Of a stretch of 64,000 bases of DNA, positions 34,359 to 43,688 are shown one piece after another. The stretch's first letter is position 1. Every line of letters starts with the position of its first letter. The stretch comes from Microbacteriaceae bacterium. GTDB taxonomy: Bacteria; Actinomycetota; Actinomycetes; Actinomycetales; Microbacteriaceae. Location: the NCBI GenBank assembly GCA_947373155.1, contig CANBWO010000001.1, forward strand, positions 48,428 through 112,427. Direction: 5' to 3'. The translations under genes were made by a program, and so were the position numbers. The notes under the pieces are model-generated. The model searched no databases. It saw only the letters and a list, made by a program, of their open reading frames with translations, and had not been told where the DNA came from.

Positions 34359-36155
34359 ATGAAGTCCTACGACCTGCCATCGCTGGTTGATTCAACTGCG
34401 AGCACTAACATCACAGATTTGCTGGTTGACCGCGCTGCTAAGACTCCCCGAATCGCTCTTTACGCACTTCAGAACCCCGATTCAAGCTGGTCCGACGTAA
34501 CCGCAGTCGAGTTCCTCGCTCAGGTCAAGGCGCTGGCCAAGGGCTTTATCGCTTCTGGGATCCAGCCCGGACAGACCGTGGCCATCATGAGCCACACCAG
34601 CTACGAGTGGACCCTGACCGACTTCGCCCTTTGGTTCGCAGGTGCGGTTCCTGTTCCAATCTATGAAACCTCATCTGCTTCGCAAATGGCGTGGATTCTT
34701 AGCGACTCACAGGCCGTGGCCATCTTGGTAGAGACTCCGGAGATGACAGACCTATTGTCTGAGGTACGCGATCAAAGCGCATACCTTCGTCAAACCTGGC
34801 GTTTTTATGATGATTCCTTAGCCAATCTGGTTCGATTGGGCAAAGAAGTCAGCGATGAAGCCCTTGAGGCAAGACGCACCAGTTCCAAACTTACCGACCT
34901 CGCAACTTTGATCTACACCTCGGGAACCACTGGCAAGCCGAAAGGCTGCGAGCTTCTTCACCAGGGCTTTGTGGACCTTTCCAAGAACGCAAAGCTGGAG
35001 CTCCCAGAGGTAATCGCCGATGGCGCCAGCACACTATTGTTCTTGCCTCTGGCACACGTTTTTGCTCGATTCATCGAGGTTCTGTGCGTGCACGCCGGTG
35101 TGAAGGTTGGACATCAGGGAGATGTGAAAAACCTGAGCACAGCCATGGCCACTTTCAAACCGAATTTCTTGCTTGCCGTTCCACGAGTTTTCGAAAAGGT
35201 CTACAACACTGCGGAGCAAAAAGCCGAAGCCAACGGTAAGGGCGAGATTTTCCGCAAAGCTGCACAGGTTGCCGTTGACTATTCGATGGCGATGGACACC
35301 AAGGCCGGACCAAACTTTGCACTCAAGCTAAAGTTTTGGGCCTTCGACAAACTGGTTTACTCAAAAATTCGTGACGCCATGGGCGGCCAGGTCAATTACG
35401 CAGTTTCCGGTGGTGCGCCGCTTGGCGTGCGACTCGGTCACTTCTACCGAGCCATCGGCCTGATTGTGCTCGAAGGCTATGGCCTTACCGAGACCACCGC
35501 TCCAGCCATGATAGCTCGTCCGGAATCCATTCGAATTGGTAAAGTCGGGCGCCTGCTTCCCGGTTGCGGAATCAAGATCAACGAAGACGGCGAGATCCTG
35601 CTTCGCGGTTCAAACGTAATGCGAGGTTACTGGCATAACCCCGCTGCCACCAAGGATGCCTTTGAGAATGAGTGGTTCAAAACCGGCGACATTGGGCAAC
35701 TAGACGAAGATGGCTTCCTAACTATCACCGGGCGCAAAAAAGAGCTCTTGATCACTGCCGGTGGAAAGAATGTGGCCCCAGCACCGATGGAAGACCCGCT
35801 ACGCGCCGACCCGCTAATCGGTCAGGCAGTGGTAATCGGAGACAACCGCCCTTTCATCGCAGCCATTATCACTTTGGACCCAGAGATGTTGCCGCTATGG
35901 CTGGCCAGCCACGGTCTAGACAGCACGCTAACTTTGGCTCAAGCCAGCAAGGACCCTGTTGTTTACGCCGAAGTTGCCTCCGCGGTTGCTCGCGTGAACA
36001 AGACGGTTTCCAAAGCCGAAGAAATCAAGAAGTTTGTGATTTTGGATCAGGAAATCAATGAGTCCACCGGGCACATTACGCCTTCGATGAAGGTTAAGCG
36101 AAACGTGGTTTTGCAAGATTTCGCAGATGTCGTGGAAGAAATCTATAACGTCTAG
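34359..36155 (+). CDS. fadD: Long-chain acyl-CoA synthetase (AMP-binding enzyme)
   Basis: Activates fatty acids to acyl-CoA through an acyl-adenylate; 598 aa. The ATP-binding loop is LIYTSGTTGKPKGCEL (about 185-200), with LPLAHVFARFIEVLC, GGAPLGVRLGHFYRAIG, EGYGLTETTAPAM, the adenylate motif WFKTGDIGQLDEDGFLTITG and GRKKELLITAGGKNVAP. This matches the FadD15-type long-chain ligases. ATG 34359 follows AGAAGG. Its place after the plsC and aroG genes resembles Rv2187. The substrate is not defined by the sequence. Confidence 0.93.
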   Translation: MKSYDLPSLVDSTASTNITDLLVDRAAKTPRIALYALQNPDSSWSDVTAVEFLAQVKALAKGFIASGIQPGQTVAIMSHTSYEWTLTDFALWFAGAVPVPIYETSSASQMAWILSDSQAVAILVETPEMTDLLSEVRDQSAYLRQTWRFYDDSLANLVRLGKEVSDEALEARRTSSKLTDLATLIYTSGTTGKPKGCELLHQGFVDLSKNAKLELPEVIADGASTLLFLPLAHVFARFIEVLCVHAGVKVGHQGDVKNLSTAMATFKPNFLLAVPRVFEKVYNTAEQKAEANGKGEIFRKAAQVAVDYSMAMDTKAGPNFALKLKFWAFDKLVYSKIRDAMGGQVNYAVSGGAPLGVRLGHFYRAIGLIVLEGYGLTETTAPAMIARPESIRIGKVGRLLPGCGIKINEDGEILLRGSNVMRGYWHNPAATKDAFENEWFKTGDIGQLDEDGFLTITGRKKELLITAGGKNVAPAPMEDPLRADPLIGQAVVIGDNRPFIAAIITLDPEMLPLWLASHGLDSTLTLAQASKDPVVYAEVASAVARVNKTVSKAEEIKKFVILDQEINESTGHITPSMKVKRNVVLQDFADVVEEIYNV

Positions 36156-36232
36156 TTCAGCTCAAATGCTTGGGCACAGAAGAACCGCCACCTTGGGTCC
36201 TTCAACGCTTTAATCGGTCTTGTTAGTGCACG

Positions 36233-36736
36233 CTAGCGCTTGAGGAACCATTCGGTTTGACGAAGTTTGCTCATTGCTACTTTGCGCTCGGCCGTTTCAA
36301 GCCTGTCTAGGTAAAGCAAACCGTCTAGGTGATCGCACTCATGCTGAAGCATCTGAGCCATTAGCCCCGTGCCTTCCAGTTCAATGGCGTTGCCCGCAGC
36401 ATCAAACCCTTGGGCCTTGGCATACGTGTACCTAGGGGTTTCGTGCCATAGGTCGGGCACGCTCAAACAACCCTCTTGCATCAGTACCCGTTCACCGGAA
36501 AGCTCCACAATTTTTGGATTGAAAATGGCACCCACATTGCCATTCACGCTGTAACTAAAGCCGCGTAGCCCTACCCCAATTTGATTAGCCGCTACCCCGG
36601 CACGCCCCGAAATCAAACTCGTGGTCTCGATTAGATCCAGAGCCAGAACCGCAACTTTTTCATCGAAGACTAAAACGGGATCGCAAACCGATTTCAAAAC
36701 CGGGTCGCCAAAAAGGCGGATGTCGCGGATAGTCAT
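36233..36736 (-). CDS. def: Peptide deformylase
   Basis: Metalloenzyme that removes the formyl group from nascent proteins; 167 aa. Motif 2 EGCLSVP contains the metal ligand Cys90, motif 3 QHECDHLDG the two His ligands (132, 136) and catalytic Glu133. Motif 1 reads RAGVAANQIG: the first glycine of the usual GxGxAAxQ is replaced by Arg45, a small deviation. It lies seven bases downstream of the EspI-like ATPase on the same strand. Confidence 0.92.
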   Translation of the reverse strand: MTIRDIRLFGDPVLKSVCDPVLVFDEKVAVLALDLIETTSLISGRAGVAANQIGVGLRGFSYSVNGNVGAIFNPKIVELSGERVLMQEGCLSVPDLWHETPRYTYAKAQGFDAAGNAIELEGTGLMAQMLQHECDHLDGLLYLDRLETAERKVAMSKLRQTEWFLKR

Positions 36737-36743
36737 TGAAACC

Positions 36744-37952
36744 CTAGAGCTGGCCCTGCATGCTGTCGATAACCAGTGCGGCCAACTCGCGGGCAGCCTC
36801 GCGGGTTCCTCGTTTTAGATCGGCAAATTTAATCACCGAACCAGCTGCCAAGGCCGGGTCGTAAGGAATGCGCACGACTGCGCGAACTCGGCTCTTGAAG
36901 TGTGCTTCGATCTCGTCTAGCTTGACCAGCTGGGTTGCCTGAGTTGCGGTGTTCAAAGCAACAATCGCGTTACGAACTAGGTCGCCGTAATCATTGGCTT
37001 CAAGCCACGTTAGGGTTTCGGAAGCCAAACGGGCCTCATCTACCGAACCGCCCGAAACAATTACCAAACCGTTGGCGCGCTGCAGGGTTGGTCGCATCAC
37101 AGAGTGCACGATTCCGGTACCACAGTCGGTTAGAACAACCGAGTAATAACGGGCTGCCATGTCGGCCACCACGTTGTAGTCACCCTCGTTGAAGGCTTCG
37201 GAAAGCATTGGGTCGTTGTCGCTCGCGAGAACATCCAAACGGGTTACGTCGCGGGAAACCATGGTGGAAAAATCTGTGAAACCATCGATGGCCGCTGCGC
37301 GGTTAACCACGTCTCGAACGGTGAAGCGAGTGTTCTTGCTGACGCGCTCGGCTAGGGTGCCTCGGTCTGGGTTGGCGTCGATCGCCACCACGCGGTCTTC
37401 GCGAACCAGAGAAAGCGCCATTCCCAAGAGGGTGGTAACTGTGGTTTTTCCCACTCCGCCCTTGCGGGTAAGAACTGGCACAAACTTGGTGCCGCCCTCT
37501 AGCTGAGCCGAGATTCGTGCATCGAGTGCCTTGCGCTCGCGCACCACCAGGCTGTCTCCGAGGTTTACCGAACGAACGGTTAGGTAATAGACAAAACGAC
37601 GCCAACCCGACTCCGGAGCTGGGCGATTGCGAGTGCTGTTATCCAGTAGGCGATCTGCGGTGAGCATCGCAGCCGGTTCTGGCGAATCGAAGGTCTCGCC
37701 TCTAAGGCTGTCGCGACGGCTGTAGTTGCTTCTAACCGGCTCGGTTGAAACCGCTAAGTCCTGAACCGGAGCGATGGGTTCTGGTGCAGCAAACTCTTGC
37801 GAAACAGGAATGGATGCGGTGGAAGGGTGAAGATCTAGGATTCCGGCGTCCACAGCTACCTCGGCCAGGTTGTGACCCTTTGGCTCCGCTGGGGCATTTA
37901 CCTCTGCAAAGACGTCTGACGCCTGAATTTGTTTCTTCTTGCCGAATGCCAC
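36744..37952 (-). CDS. MinD/EspI-like ATPase with N-terminal extension
   Basis: Deviant Walker P-loop ATPase of the ParA/MinD group, 402 aa. The Walker A loop is TRKGGVGKTT (162-171), followed by VVAIDANPDRGTLAERV. Before it lie a disordered acidic, Pro-rich segment (1-115) and the block SGWRRFVYYLTVRSVNLGDS (115-134), typical of ATPases found with actinobacterial type VII secretion (EspI family). No WXG100, EccC or other secretion gene is nearby, so the role is unclear; it may act in secretion, positioning or signalling. GTG 37952 has a strong AGGAGG. Probably co-transcribed with def. Confidence 0.8.
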   Translation of the reverse strand: MAFGKKKQIQASDVFAEVNAPAEPKGHNLAEVAVDAGILDLHPSTASIPVSQEFAAPEPIAPVQDLAVSTEPVRSNYSRRDSLRGETFDSPEPAAMLTADRLLDNSTRNRPAPESGWRRFVYYLTVRSVNLGDSLVVRERKALDARISAQLEGGTKFVPVLTRKGGVGKTTVTTLLGMALSLVREDRVVAIDANPDRGTLAERVSKNTRFTVRDVVNRAAAIDGFTDFSTMVSRDVTRLDVLASDNDPMLSEAFNEGDYNVVADMAARYYSVVLTDCGTGIVHSVMRPTLQRANGLVIVSGGSVDEARLASETLTWLEANDYGDLVRNAIVALNTATQATQLVKLDEIEAHFKSRVRAVVRIPYDPALAAGSVIKFADLKRGTREAARELAALVIDSMQGQL

Positions 37953-38110
37953 TTTGTACCTCCTGAATTGACAGCACTAAAGACCCAAATCAAAGATTTT
38001 GGCCCCCGTGCTCAACGCGTCGCTGACACAAGCGCGTTTGTTTACTGCCCGTTCAGTCTACCAAACTGCCCCTCGGGCATCTTGGGCAAAGCTAAACGCT
38101 GGCTAAAACG

Positions 38111-41100
38111 TTATTCAATAACCAGGATTAGGTCTCCGGCGTCTACGCTCTGCGTCTTGGTAATCGCTAAGCGGCGAACCACTCCGGCCTTGCTGGCGGT
38201 AATGGTTGCCTCCATTTTCATGGCTTCGATGGTTGCCACCGGCTGACCGACCTCAACCGGAGTGCCTTCCACCATCTGCAGGGTCACCACACCGGCGAAC
38301 GGCGCTGCTACGTGGCCCAGATTATTGGTGTCAGCCTTTTCGGCTTGCGGAGCGGAAACCGCAATCTTGCGATCGCGAACCAGGATTGGACGCAACTGAC
38401 CATTGAGCGTAGCCATAACGGTTCTAAAGCCCTTTGAGTCGGCTCCACCGATTGCCTCGAGGCCAACATAAAGACGAACACCACGTGCAATCTCGATTAC
38501 GTGCTCGCTACCCTGCTCCAAGCCGTAGAGGTAATCCACGGTGTCAACCTGGTCTAGGTTTCCGTAGGTCTCGCGGGTCTTTAGGAACTCGGCGGTAGGG
38601 GCCGGGAACAAGAGTCGGTTTAGGGTGCTGCGGCGCAAGAGTGCATCGCTGCCCTGAAGAGTTGCAAGGTCTGCCTCGGAAACCGCAGTGATGCCGAACT
38701 TCACGTTTTTACCCTGGAGTACCTTGGTGCGGAATGGTTCTGGCCAACCACCTGGTAGGTCTCCCAGCTCACCGGCCATGAAGCCAATAACGCTGTCAGG
38801 AATATCGTAGTTCTGAGGGTTTTGAGCAAAGTCTGCCGGGTCGGCGTTTACCGCAACCAGGTGCAAGGCTAGGTCTCCCACAACCTTCGAGCTCGGGGTT
38901 ACCTTGGTGGGGCGACCCAAGAGTTCGCTGGCCGCCGCGTACATGTCTTCGACCTTCTCGAACGAGTCCCCGAGGCCTAGCGCGATTGCCTGCTGACGCA
39001 GGTTGCTCAGCTGGCCGCCAGGAATCTCGTGCTTGTAAACCCGACCGGTTGGTCCAGGCAAGCCACTCTCGAACGGTGAGTAAACATTGCGAACGGTCTC
39101 CCAGTAAGGCTCAAGTGCGGTGACGCTTGAAAGCGGGATCTGGGTGTCGCGCTCAGTGTGAGCCAAAGCCGCTACCAATGCCGAAGCAGAAGGCTGGCTG
39201 GTGGTTCCCGCCATCGGTGCAGACGCAACGTCTACAGCGTCTACGCCAGCATTGATGGCTGCCATCAAAGTTGCCAACTGACCGCCAGCGGTGTCGTGGG
39301 TGTGCAAGTGAACCGGAAGATCAAAGCGCTCACGAAGAGCAGTCACCAACTTGGCGGCGGCGGCCGGCCGAAGAAGTCCGGCCATGTCTTTAATAGCAAT
39401 GATGTGAGCGCCGGCGTCCACGATCTGTTGCGCCAAATTCACGTAGTAGTCCAGGGTGTAAAGCTTTTCCGCCGGGTCTAGTAGGTCTGCCGTGTAGCAG
39501 AGGGCAACTTCGGCAACCGCGGTCTTGGTGCGAAGCACGGCCTCGATTGCTGGACGCATCTGGTCCACATCATTCAGCGCGTCGAAAATACGGAAAATGT
39601 CCACACCGGTCGCCGCGGCTTCGGCCACGAATGCATCCGTTACCTCGGTTGGGTATGGGGTGTAGCCCACGGTGTTGCGGCCACGAAGCAACATTTGGAT
39701 ACAGAGGTTTGGCATTGCCTCGCGAAGCGCAGCCAAGCGCTCCCAAGGGTCTTCACCTAGGAAACGAAGAGCAACATCGTAGGTTGCACCGCCCCAGGCT
39801 TCGACCGAAAGCAACTGTGGGGTTAGGCGCGCCACGTGTGGGCCAACCTGCACCAGGTCGCGGCCTCGAACACGGGTGGCAAGAAGGCTTTGGTGGGCAT
39901 CGCGGAAAGTGGTATCGGTAACCGCAACCGCAGTCTGTGCTCGCAGAGCCGCGGCGAAACCAACCGGACCAAGTTCTAGCAAGCGCTGGCGCGAACCCGC
40001 CGGAGCTGCCGAAGTGAGATCTACCTTTGGCAGCTTCACCTCCGGGTTTAGGCGCCCATTGCGGTGCCCGTATGGCTGGTTCACGGTTACCTCGGCAAGC
40101 CACTGCAAAATCTTAGTTCCGCGGTCTTGGCTCTGCTTGGCCTTGAAAAGCTCAGGTCGCTCATCGATGAAAGAGGTGGAAAGGTCGCCACTCGCAAAGA
40201 TTGGGTCGGCCATAACGGCCTGGAGGAACGCGATGTTGGTAGAGACACCGCGGATACGGAACTCGGCCAAGGCACGCTTGGCACGGGTTACCGCGGATTC
40301 GAAGTCGCGGCCCTTGGCAATCAACTTGACCAACATGGAGTCGAAGAATGGAGATACCTCGGCACCGGTGGTAACTGTTCCGCCGTCTAGGCGAATGCCG
40401 GCGCCACCAGGCGAACGATAAGTGGTGATCTTGCCAGTGTCAGGTCTAAAGTTCTGCGCTGGGTCTTCGGTGGTAATGCGGCACTGAATAGCAAAGCCGT
40501 GGCAGACGATTTTGTCCTGAGTCAGACCTAGGTCCGCCAGGCTTTCGCCAGCTGCAATTCGCATCTGGCTCTGCACTAGGTCTACATCGGTGATTTCCTC
40601 GGTGACAGTGTGCTCAACCTGGATACGTGGGTTCATCTCGATGAAAACGTGCTTGCCCGCATTGGCCCCCACGGTGTCGATAAGGAACTCAACGGTACCG
40701 GCGTTCTTGTAGCCAATCTCGCGGGCAAAGGCTACGGCGTCGCGGTGCAAAATTTCGCGCAGTTCGGCGTCCAAAAGCGGAGCCGGAGCGATTTCGACAA
40801 CCTTTTGGTTGCGGCGCTGGATAGAGCAGTCGCGCTCGAATAGGTGAACCACTCCGCCTTGGCCGTCGGCCAAAATCTGAACCTCGATGTGGCGCGGGCG
40901 CAGCACTGCTTGCTCAAGGAATACTCGGGCATCGCCAAATGCACTCTCGGCTTCACGCGAAGCCTCAACCAGTGCCGCAGGTAGCTCTTTAGCCTCGGCA
41001 ACGCGACGCATTCCGCGTCCGCCTCCACCGGCAACCGCCTTCACGAAAAGTGGAAAACCGATCTCTGGTGCCAGGGAAATGAGCTCATCGACGTTGGCGC

Positions 41101-41512
41101 TAGAGGGTGTGCTCTTGAGCACTGGCACACCAGCTGCGATGGCCGCAGATTTGGCATTTACCTTGTTACCGGCAAGTTCAAGAATGTGACTGTCTGGGCC
41201 GATAAAAGTGATGCCATTGGCTTTGGCCGCTTCGGCTAATTCTGGGTTTTCACTCAAGAACCCGTAACCCGGGTAAATGGCGTCTGCGCCGCTTTCCTTG
41301 GCAACACGGATGATTTCGGAGACATCTAGGTAGGCGCGAACCGGGTGCCCTTCGGTACCAATCTGGTAAGCCTCGTCGGCTTTCATTCGGTGGGCAGAGT
41401 TGCGGTCCTCATAAGGAAATACGGCAACCGTCTTAGCGCCAAGTTCGTAAGCCGCACGGAAGGCGCGAACAGCGATCTCTCCGCGGTTAGCAACCAAAAT
41501 CTTCTTGAACAT
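38111..41512 (-). CDS. pyc: Pyruvate carboxylase
   Basis: Biotin enzyme that carboxylates pyruvate to oxaloacetate, refilling the TCA cycle. The 1133-aa chain has a biotin carboxylase domain (FKKILVANRGEIAVRAFRAA at the start, ATP-grasp loop VAGGGGRGMRRV, then EMNPRIQVEHTVTEE), a carboxyltransferase barrel (TTFRDAHQSLLATRVRG; metal-site HLHTHDTAGGQ), and a C-terminal biotinyl domain with EAMKMEA, biotin Lys near 1098. The single-chain order is that of pyruvate carboxylase, not propionyl- or acetyl-CoA carboxylase. I chose ATG 41512, after GAAGGGAA, over an in-frame start 24 bases upstream. Confidence 0.97.
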   Translation of the reverse strand: MFKKILVANRGEIAVRAFRAAYELGAKTVAVFPYEDRNSAHRMKADEAYQIGTEGHPVRAYLDVSEIIRVAKESGADAIYPGYGFLSENPELAEAAKANGITFIGPDSHILELAGNKVNAKSAAIAAGVPVLKSTPSSANVDELISLAPEIGFPLFVKAVAGGGGRGMRRVAEAKELPAALVEASREAESAFGDARVFLEQAVLRPRHIEVQILADGQGGVVHLFERDCSIQRRNQKVVEIAPAPLLDAELREILHRDAVAFAREIGYKNAGTVEFLIDTVGANAGKHVFIEMNPRIQVEHTVTEEITDVDLVQSQMRIAAGESLADLGLTQDKIVCHGFAIQCRITTEDPAQNFRPDTGKITTYRSPGGAGIRLDGGTVTTGAEVSPFFDSMLVKLIAKGRDFESAVTRAKRALAEFRIRGVSTNIAFLQAVMADPIFASGDLSTSFIDERPELFKAKQSQDRGTKILQWLAEVTVNQPYGHRNGRLNPEVKLPKVDLTSAAPAGSRQRLLELGPVGFAAALRAQTAVAVTDTTFRDAHQSLLATRVRGRDLVQVGPHVARLTPQLLSVEAWGGATYDVALRFLGEDPWERLAALREAMPNLCIQMLLRGRNTVGYTPYPTEVTDAFVAEAAATGVDIFRIFDALNDVDQMRPAIEAVLRTKTAVAEVALCYTADLLDPAEKLYTLDYYVNLAQQIVDAGAHIIAIKDMAGLLRPAAAAKLVTALRERFDLPVHLHTHDTAGGQLATLMAAINAGVDAVDVASAPMAGTTSQPSASALVAALAHTERDTQIPLSSVTALEPYWETVRNVYSPFESGLPGPTGRVYKHEIPGGQLSNLRQQAIALGLGDSFEKVEDMYAAASELLGRPTKVTPSSKVVGDLALHLVAVNADPADFAQNPQNYDIPDSVIGFMAGELGDLPGGWPEPFRTKVLQGKNVKFGITAVSEADLATLQGSDALLRRSTLNRLLFPAPTAEFLKTRETYGNLDQVDTVDYLYGLEQGSEHVIEIARGVRLYVGLEAIGGADSKGFRTVMATLNGQLRPILVRDRKIAVSAPQAEKADTNNLGHVAAPFAGVVTLQMVEGTPVEVGQPVATIEAMKMEATITASKAGVVRRLAITKTQSVDAGDLILVIE

Positions 41513-41562
41513 GCAGTTCCCTTCGCTCCATATCAAGTGGAAATAATTGACTCGAAAAAAGG

Positions 41563-41568
41563 TAGCCT
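41563..41568 (+). promoter_or_regulatory. -10 element of a leaderless promoter for the ParA-like gene
   Basis: TAGCCT ends six bases before ATG 41575, with no Shine-Dalgarno in between. The arrangement equals that before the polyprenyl synthase and pgsA genes. Confidence 0.5.
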
Positions 41569-41574
41569 TATCAA

Positions 41575-42465
41575 ATGCATGTTCTAAGCGTCAGCTCCCT
41601 CAAGGGAGGCGTTGGCAAGACCACGATCTCTTTGGGTTTGGCCTCAGCTGCGTACGCTCGGGGACTACGAACCCTCGTGGTCGACCTCGATACACAGTGT
41701 GATGCCTCTACCGGTTTGGGAGCCATAGGGGACTACGAAACTACGGTGTTGGATGTAATCAAGAATCCCCAACACGCCATTGTGCATAAGGCAATCCTAG
41801 CCTCCACTTGGAACCGCACACAGCCTTCAAAGATAGATGTCATGGTAGGTGAGCCCCTTGCGGCAGCTTTCGACACCCCAAATCCATCGTTGCGAGATAT
41901 TTGGACACTCGAAGAGGCCCTGAGTCGAATCCAAAATGAGTACGATTTGGTGATTATTGACACCCCGCCATCGTTGAATGGACTAACCCGCGCAGCCTGG
42001 GCCGCCAGCGACCGGGTGGTAATTGTGTCGGAGCCAGGCATTTTCGCCGTGAGTTCGGTAAAGCGTGCCATTAGCGCGGTTGATGAAATTCATGACCGAC
42101 TAAACCACCGTTTGGCTCTGGCCGGGGTGGTCCTAAACCGACTCAACTCCAACTTTGTCGAGCACGAGTTCCGACAGGGCGAACTGCAGGACATCGCAGG
42201 CGATGCGCTGCTTCCGTTTGCTTTCCCAGAACGCGCCGCAATCCAGCAGGCACAGGGCGCTGCCAGGCCGATTCACTCCTGGCCGGGCGAAGCCGCAGCG
42301 GAACTTTCCACCATGTTCGATGACCTGTTGACTCACATCCAGGGAACTTTACTGGAAGCCCCTGCCAAGCGCACACGCGGGCGCAACCAAAAGGCAAAGC
42401 GAACCGAGCAGGCAAAGCAGGGCTGGTTCCGCAGATCCAAAAAGACCGACGAAACCCAAGAGTAA
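41575..42465 (+). CDS. ParA/MinD-like ATPase (solo)
   Basis: ParA-family ATPase, 296 aa. The deviant Walker A loop SLKGGVGKTTISLGLAS is at 8-24, Walker B-like LVIIDTPPSLNGLTRAAW in the middle, and VVDLDTQCDASTGLG marks the switch region. The C-terminal 45 residues are strongly basic (KRTRGRNQKAKRTEQAK), possibly a DNA or RNA contact. No parB gene follows; a GNAT acetyltransferase gene converges two bases away. Such solo ParA proteins next to pyc and a MerR gene occur in other Microbacteriaceae, but their role is unknown to me. Starts at ATG 41575 on a probable leaderless transcript. Confidence 0.85.
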   Translation: MHVLSVSSLKGGVGKTTISLGLASAAYARGLRTLVVDLDTQCDASTGLGAIGDYETTVLDVIKNPQHAIVHKAILASTWNRTQPSKIDVMVGEPLAAAFDTPNPSLRDIWTLEEALSRIQNEYDLVIIDTPPSLNGLTRAAWAASDRVVIVSEPGIFAVSSVKRAISAVDEIHDRLNHRLALAGVVLNRLNSNFVEHEFRQGELQDIAGDALLPFAFPERAAIQQAQGAARPIHSWPGEAAAELSTMFDDLLTHIQGTLLEAPAKRTRGRNQKAKRTEQAKQGWFRRSKKTDETQE

Positions 42466-42467
42466 AT

Positions 42468-42914
42468 CTAGTTCAGATCGATTCGGTAGCGGACGAAACC
42501 GGATTCCTCGGCGTAGCTGTCGTATAGCTTGCGAGCGGTTGAGTTCCCACGCTGCGTCAACCAATGCATTCGCTCGGCACCGGCTTGGCGCCCACGGTCG
42601 GCAACCGCATCGATGATTGCCCGGCCCACTCCCCTGCCACGAGTTGCAGGATCAACGAACAAATCTTCGAGGTAACAATCCGGGTTAAGTTCCCAGCTGC
42701 TGAGCGTGAAGTTGTAGTGGCCAAAGCCTTGGATCGTGCCGTCGAGCACAGCCGCTAAACCGAACATTGGAAACGATGGGTCAAGTAGCCGTTTCCAGGT
42801 GAGGAGGGTTTGGGTTTCGGCAAGTTCGGTTTCATAAAAGACCAGATACTGATCCCAGAGTTTTCGCCAAGAAGAATAATCGTCTGCCTCAAGCGGACGA
42901 ACCTCTAGAGCCAT
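42468..42914 (-). CDS. GNAT family N-acetyltransferase
   Basis: Acetyl-CoA-dependent N-acetyltransferase, 148 aa. The acetyl-CoA loop is DPATRGRGVGRAIIDAVAD (about 88-106) after EDLFVDP, with TQRGNSTARKLYDSYAEESG near the end, as in the GCN5-like group. The substrate is not predictable. It starts at ATG 42914, two bases after the MerR gene stop, so it is likely expressed with that regulator. Confidence 0.85.
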   Translation of the reverse strand: MALEVRPLEADDYSSWRKLWDQYLVFYETELAETQTLLTWKRLLDPSFPMFGLAAVLDGTIQGFGHYNFTLSSWELNPDCYLEDLFVDPATRGRGVGRAIIDAVADRGRQAGAERMHWLTQRGNSTARKLYDSYAEESGFVRYRIDLN

Positions 42915-42916
42915 GA

Positions 42917-43477
42917 CTAAACGGCGCGCTTGCGCTCGCGTCGGGAAGCTAATTCATCAACCTCAGACAGAGAGTCCATGTGCAGGTTCACTAGGGTTGC
43001 CTCTACTTCGCGAAGCACGCGGCCAACCGCAATTCCAAATACGCCTTGGCCTCGTCCGAGCAGGTCGATTACCTCGTCCTGGGTGGTGCAAAGGTAAACT
43101 CGTGCGCCATCGGACATGAGTGTGATTTTCGCTAGGTCATTGATGCCGCTAGCGCGAAGCTCATCTACCGCGGTACGAATCTGCTGCAACGAAACACCGG
43201 TGTCCAGCAGGTTTTTAACCAGCTTCAGCACAAGAATGTCTCGGAAAGAATAAAGTCTCTGGGTTCCGGAGCCAGAAGCACCACGAACACCTGGCTGCAC
43301 CAAACCGGTGCGATCCCAGTAATCCAGCTGGCGGTAGCTAATGCCCACGGCACTGGCGGCAGCGGTCCCTCGGTAGCCGGAGCGGGAATCCGTAGCCGGT
43401 AGGCCATCGGTGAAAATCATGTCCGAGTACTCGGCATCTGGCTCATTGATTGGAACAGCTACTTCGATTTCCGACAC
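42917..43477 (-). CDS. MerR family transcriptional regulator (Rv1830 type)
   Basis: DNA-binding regulator of the MerR group, 186 aa, related to the second MerR protein downstream of garA in Actinobacteria (Rv1830). An acidic N-terminal segment (about 1-38) precedes the helix-turn-helix (TAAASAVGISYRQLDYWDRT, then GLVQPG) and a wing (QRLYSFRDILVLKLVKNL). The C-terminal half (residues about 95-170) resembles other family members and ends in basic RRERKR. GTG 43477 has AAAGGAG upstream. The M. tuberculosis locus has a bifunctional nuclease gene (Rv1829) between the two MerR genes; here only a 211-base gap remains. Confidence 0.9.
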   Translation of the reverse strand: MSEIEVAVPINEPDAEYSDMIFTDGLPATDSRSGYRGTAAASAVGISYRQLDYWDRTGLVQPGVRGASGSGTQRLYSFRDILVLKLVKNLLDTGVSLQQIRTAVDELRASGINDLAKITLMSDGARVYLCTTQDEVIDLLGRGQGVFGIAVGRVLREVEATLVNLHMDSLSEVDELASRRERKRAV

Positions 43478-43545
43478 GGCTGCTCCTTTCGCTAGCTCAG
43501 ATCGCTCTAATACAGACTCACAAACTTGGTACCAAAAAGATAGAA

Positions 43546-43563
43546 AAACTTAAAGGTTCAAGT
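43546..43563 (-). promoter_or_regulatory. Candidate MerR-type operator upstream of the Rv1830-like gene
   Basis: The sequence acttaaaggttcaagt (43548-43563) is an imperfect palindrome (12 of 16 positions symmetric) with ACTT and AAGT ends eight bases apart. With its flank it closely matches a stretch upstream of ftsZ (12411-12426). It lies about 70 bases before the MerR start. Binding by either MerR protein encoded nearby is inference. Confidence 0.4.
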
Positions 43564-43688
43564 ACAGGTTTAATTCTGTTGAAGAAATCCAGCAAGTCGG
43601 GTTCATCGGCCGTGTCGGCGTGTCGCTCTAGAACTAGGCGATTTTGGCTGTTTTTAGGTGGTCAACCCAACAAAAAACAAAAAGTTAA

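Noticed and set aside
37953..38110. Terminator after pyruvate carboxylase
   Set aside because: Only a 5-bp stem (TGCCC/GGGCA) with a weak T-run is visible, too short to call.
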